Positions 63,077 through 64,000 of a DNA stretch of 64,000 nt are shown here, in pieces. Source of the stretch: Protula sp. h YS-2021 (Eukaryota > Annelida > Polychaeta > Sabellida > Serpulidae); the NCBI GenBank assembly GCA_949752745.1, contig OX457027.1, forward strand, positions 81,523,214 to 81,587,213, given 5' to 3'. Made by a program: the position numbers and the translations under genes. Within the stretch, counting starts at the first letter, position 1; every line of letters starts with the position of its first letter. The notes below the pieces were generated by a model. It did no database searches. It was not told the origin of the DNA and saw nothing but the letters and a program-made list of their open reading frames with translations.

Positions 63077-64000
63077 GGGTGCATACACACATATATTAAC
63101 AAGAATACCAGGGACATTGTAACCAGCAGCGGCCTTGCTGATTCAACATTGATATCCAACTAATAAATGCGTGCCTTGATGCAAATGTAAAGTTTGCAAC
63201 TCGACATATGATTGGTATGAATTGCAAATGACTTTGTAAGAGTACTAGAGCTTCCATGCCTCTATTATTTGGGTTATGAGTGACGGGGAACATATATCCT
63301 CTTCATCAAGCCCAGTCGTAATTTCATTTCATTTCTTATTCAAGTTTATCGGGCTGTTCAGGAGCTTTAGGAAATTTTGTTACCACTCGGAAGTTCGGCT
63401 GGGATTTGTACGATTCAGGTCTCTGTACAGTTATAAAATCTGGACGTTTTTGGCAGATATTTGAACCAAATTTTGCAAAATCGCAAAGTACAATAAAACT
63501 TGGGTGAGGAGAATGCTGTAAACAAGTCTTTTCGAATTTCAAAACGTTCGGACCTGAATCGTAACAAACATTTAATATCTATAATTTTCCACAGATGACA
63601 ATTTTTATTAGATTCAATGACTATTATTTTAGAAGAGTTAATAAAAATTGAATATTAAATATAAAAGTTGTGGATTAACTTTTTTATTTAAGGAAATTCC
63701 TGATTATTTTTACATTTTGCTTATTTATAAGAAAAGTAGCATTTTGGTAATTTTCTGAAATTAACTAACCCCTTCGCAAAAGAACAGGCAGTTGTTAACA
63801 TACACTTAAATTTAAAATTAAGTATTCTATAGATTAAACGCTCGTGTTACATTTATATTTATATATTGGTTGAATTACGTATACCTTTATATGGAAATAA
63901 TGACACTAAACATCCTCTGCAAAAATTTGATTAAGCATCGTAGTTTTAAACCAAAAACTTTAGCATTTCAGAGTTGTCCTCCTGTTTCAAAATTCGGACG
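62519..64000. other. No gene recognised
   Basis: AT-rich flank containing a (CA)n(CG)n microsatellite at 63036-63077 and nothing else identifiable. Confidence 0.4.
63036..63077 (+). repeat. (CA)n followed by (CG)n microsatellite
   Basis: About 13 CA units run directly into about 8 CG units, an alternating purine-pyrimidine tract that could adopt Z-DNA. Confidence 0.95.

Overview
The window is eukaryotic: genes are split by GT-AG introns, intergenic DNA is AT-rich, and microsatellites and decayed transposable elements are abundant. Gene content (FIGNL1, a SUEL-lectin receptor, a cluster of C-type lectin domain exons), a DIRS retroelement, a Tc1-like element, TGACCTTGACC-rich interspersed repeats and a ~169-bp satellite sitting inside a transposon point to a marine mollusc, most likely a bivalve. 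The species assignment is inference.

Layout. 130-3676 (+): the 3' part (12 exons) of fidgetin-like 1, including the whole AAA+ ATPase domain. 4424-21322: a 16.9-kb element with long, diverged terminal inverted repeats that holds about 89 monomers of a 169-bp satellite. A related 1,230-bp element (10721-11950) is inserted in the array with a 5-bp target duplication. 21.3-27.4 kb: repeat-rich DNA with no gene recognised. 27395-34063 (+): a seven-exon gene for a predicted type I membrane protein (signal peptide, SUEL lectin, CUB-like, sushi, transmembrane helix, tyrosine-rich tail with an ITIM consensus). 34-37 kb: repeats and a TA-flanked MITE. 37212-44405 (-): a decayed DIRS-type tyrosine-recombinase retroelement with inverted terminal repeats and an internal complementary region. 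45299-46799 (+): a dead Tc1-like transposon. 47157-48496 (-): the last C-type lectin domain (CTLD) of a gene. 49.8-50.8 kb: tandem repeats. 51.9-53.4 kb (+): LINE remnant. 54.2-59.1 kb (-): four near-identical two-exon CTLD modules in tandem plus a broken relic. 59-64 kb: AT-rich, with a candidate signal-peptide exon on the minus strand at 62356-62494.

The lectin-type genes share phase-1 modular exons, as expected for extracellular recognition proteins. The four-module array looks recently amplified, with a ~966-bp unit. The main structural novelty is the satellite-bearing element: each satellite monomer carries a pair of inverted 19-bp arms that match the ends of the element containing it. 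The ORFs of about 70 codons that recur every 169 bp on both strands are repeat artefacts and are not annotated as genes. All domain names come from reading motifs; no database search was run.
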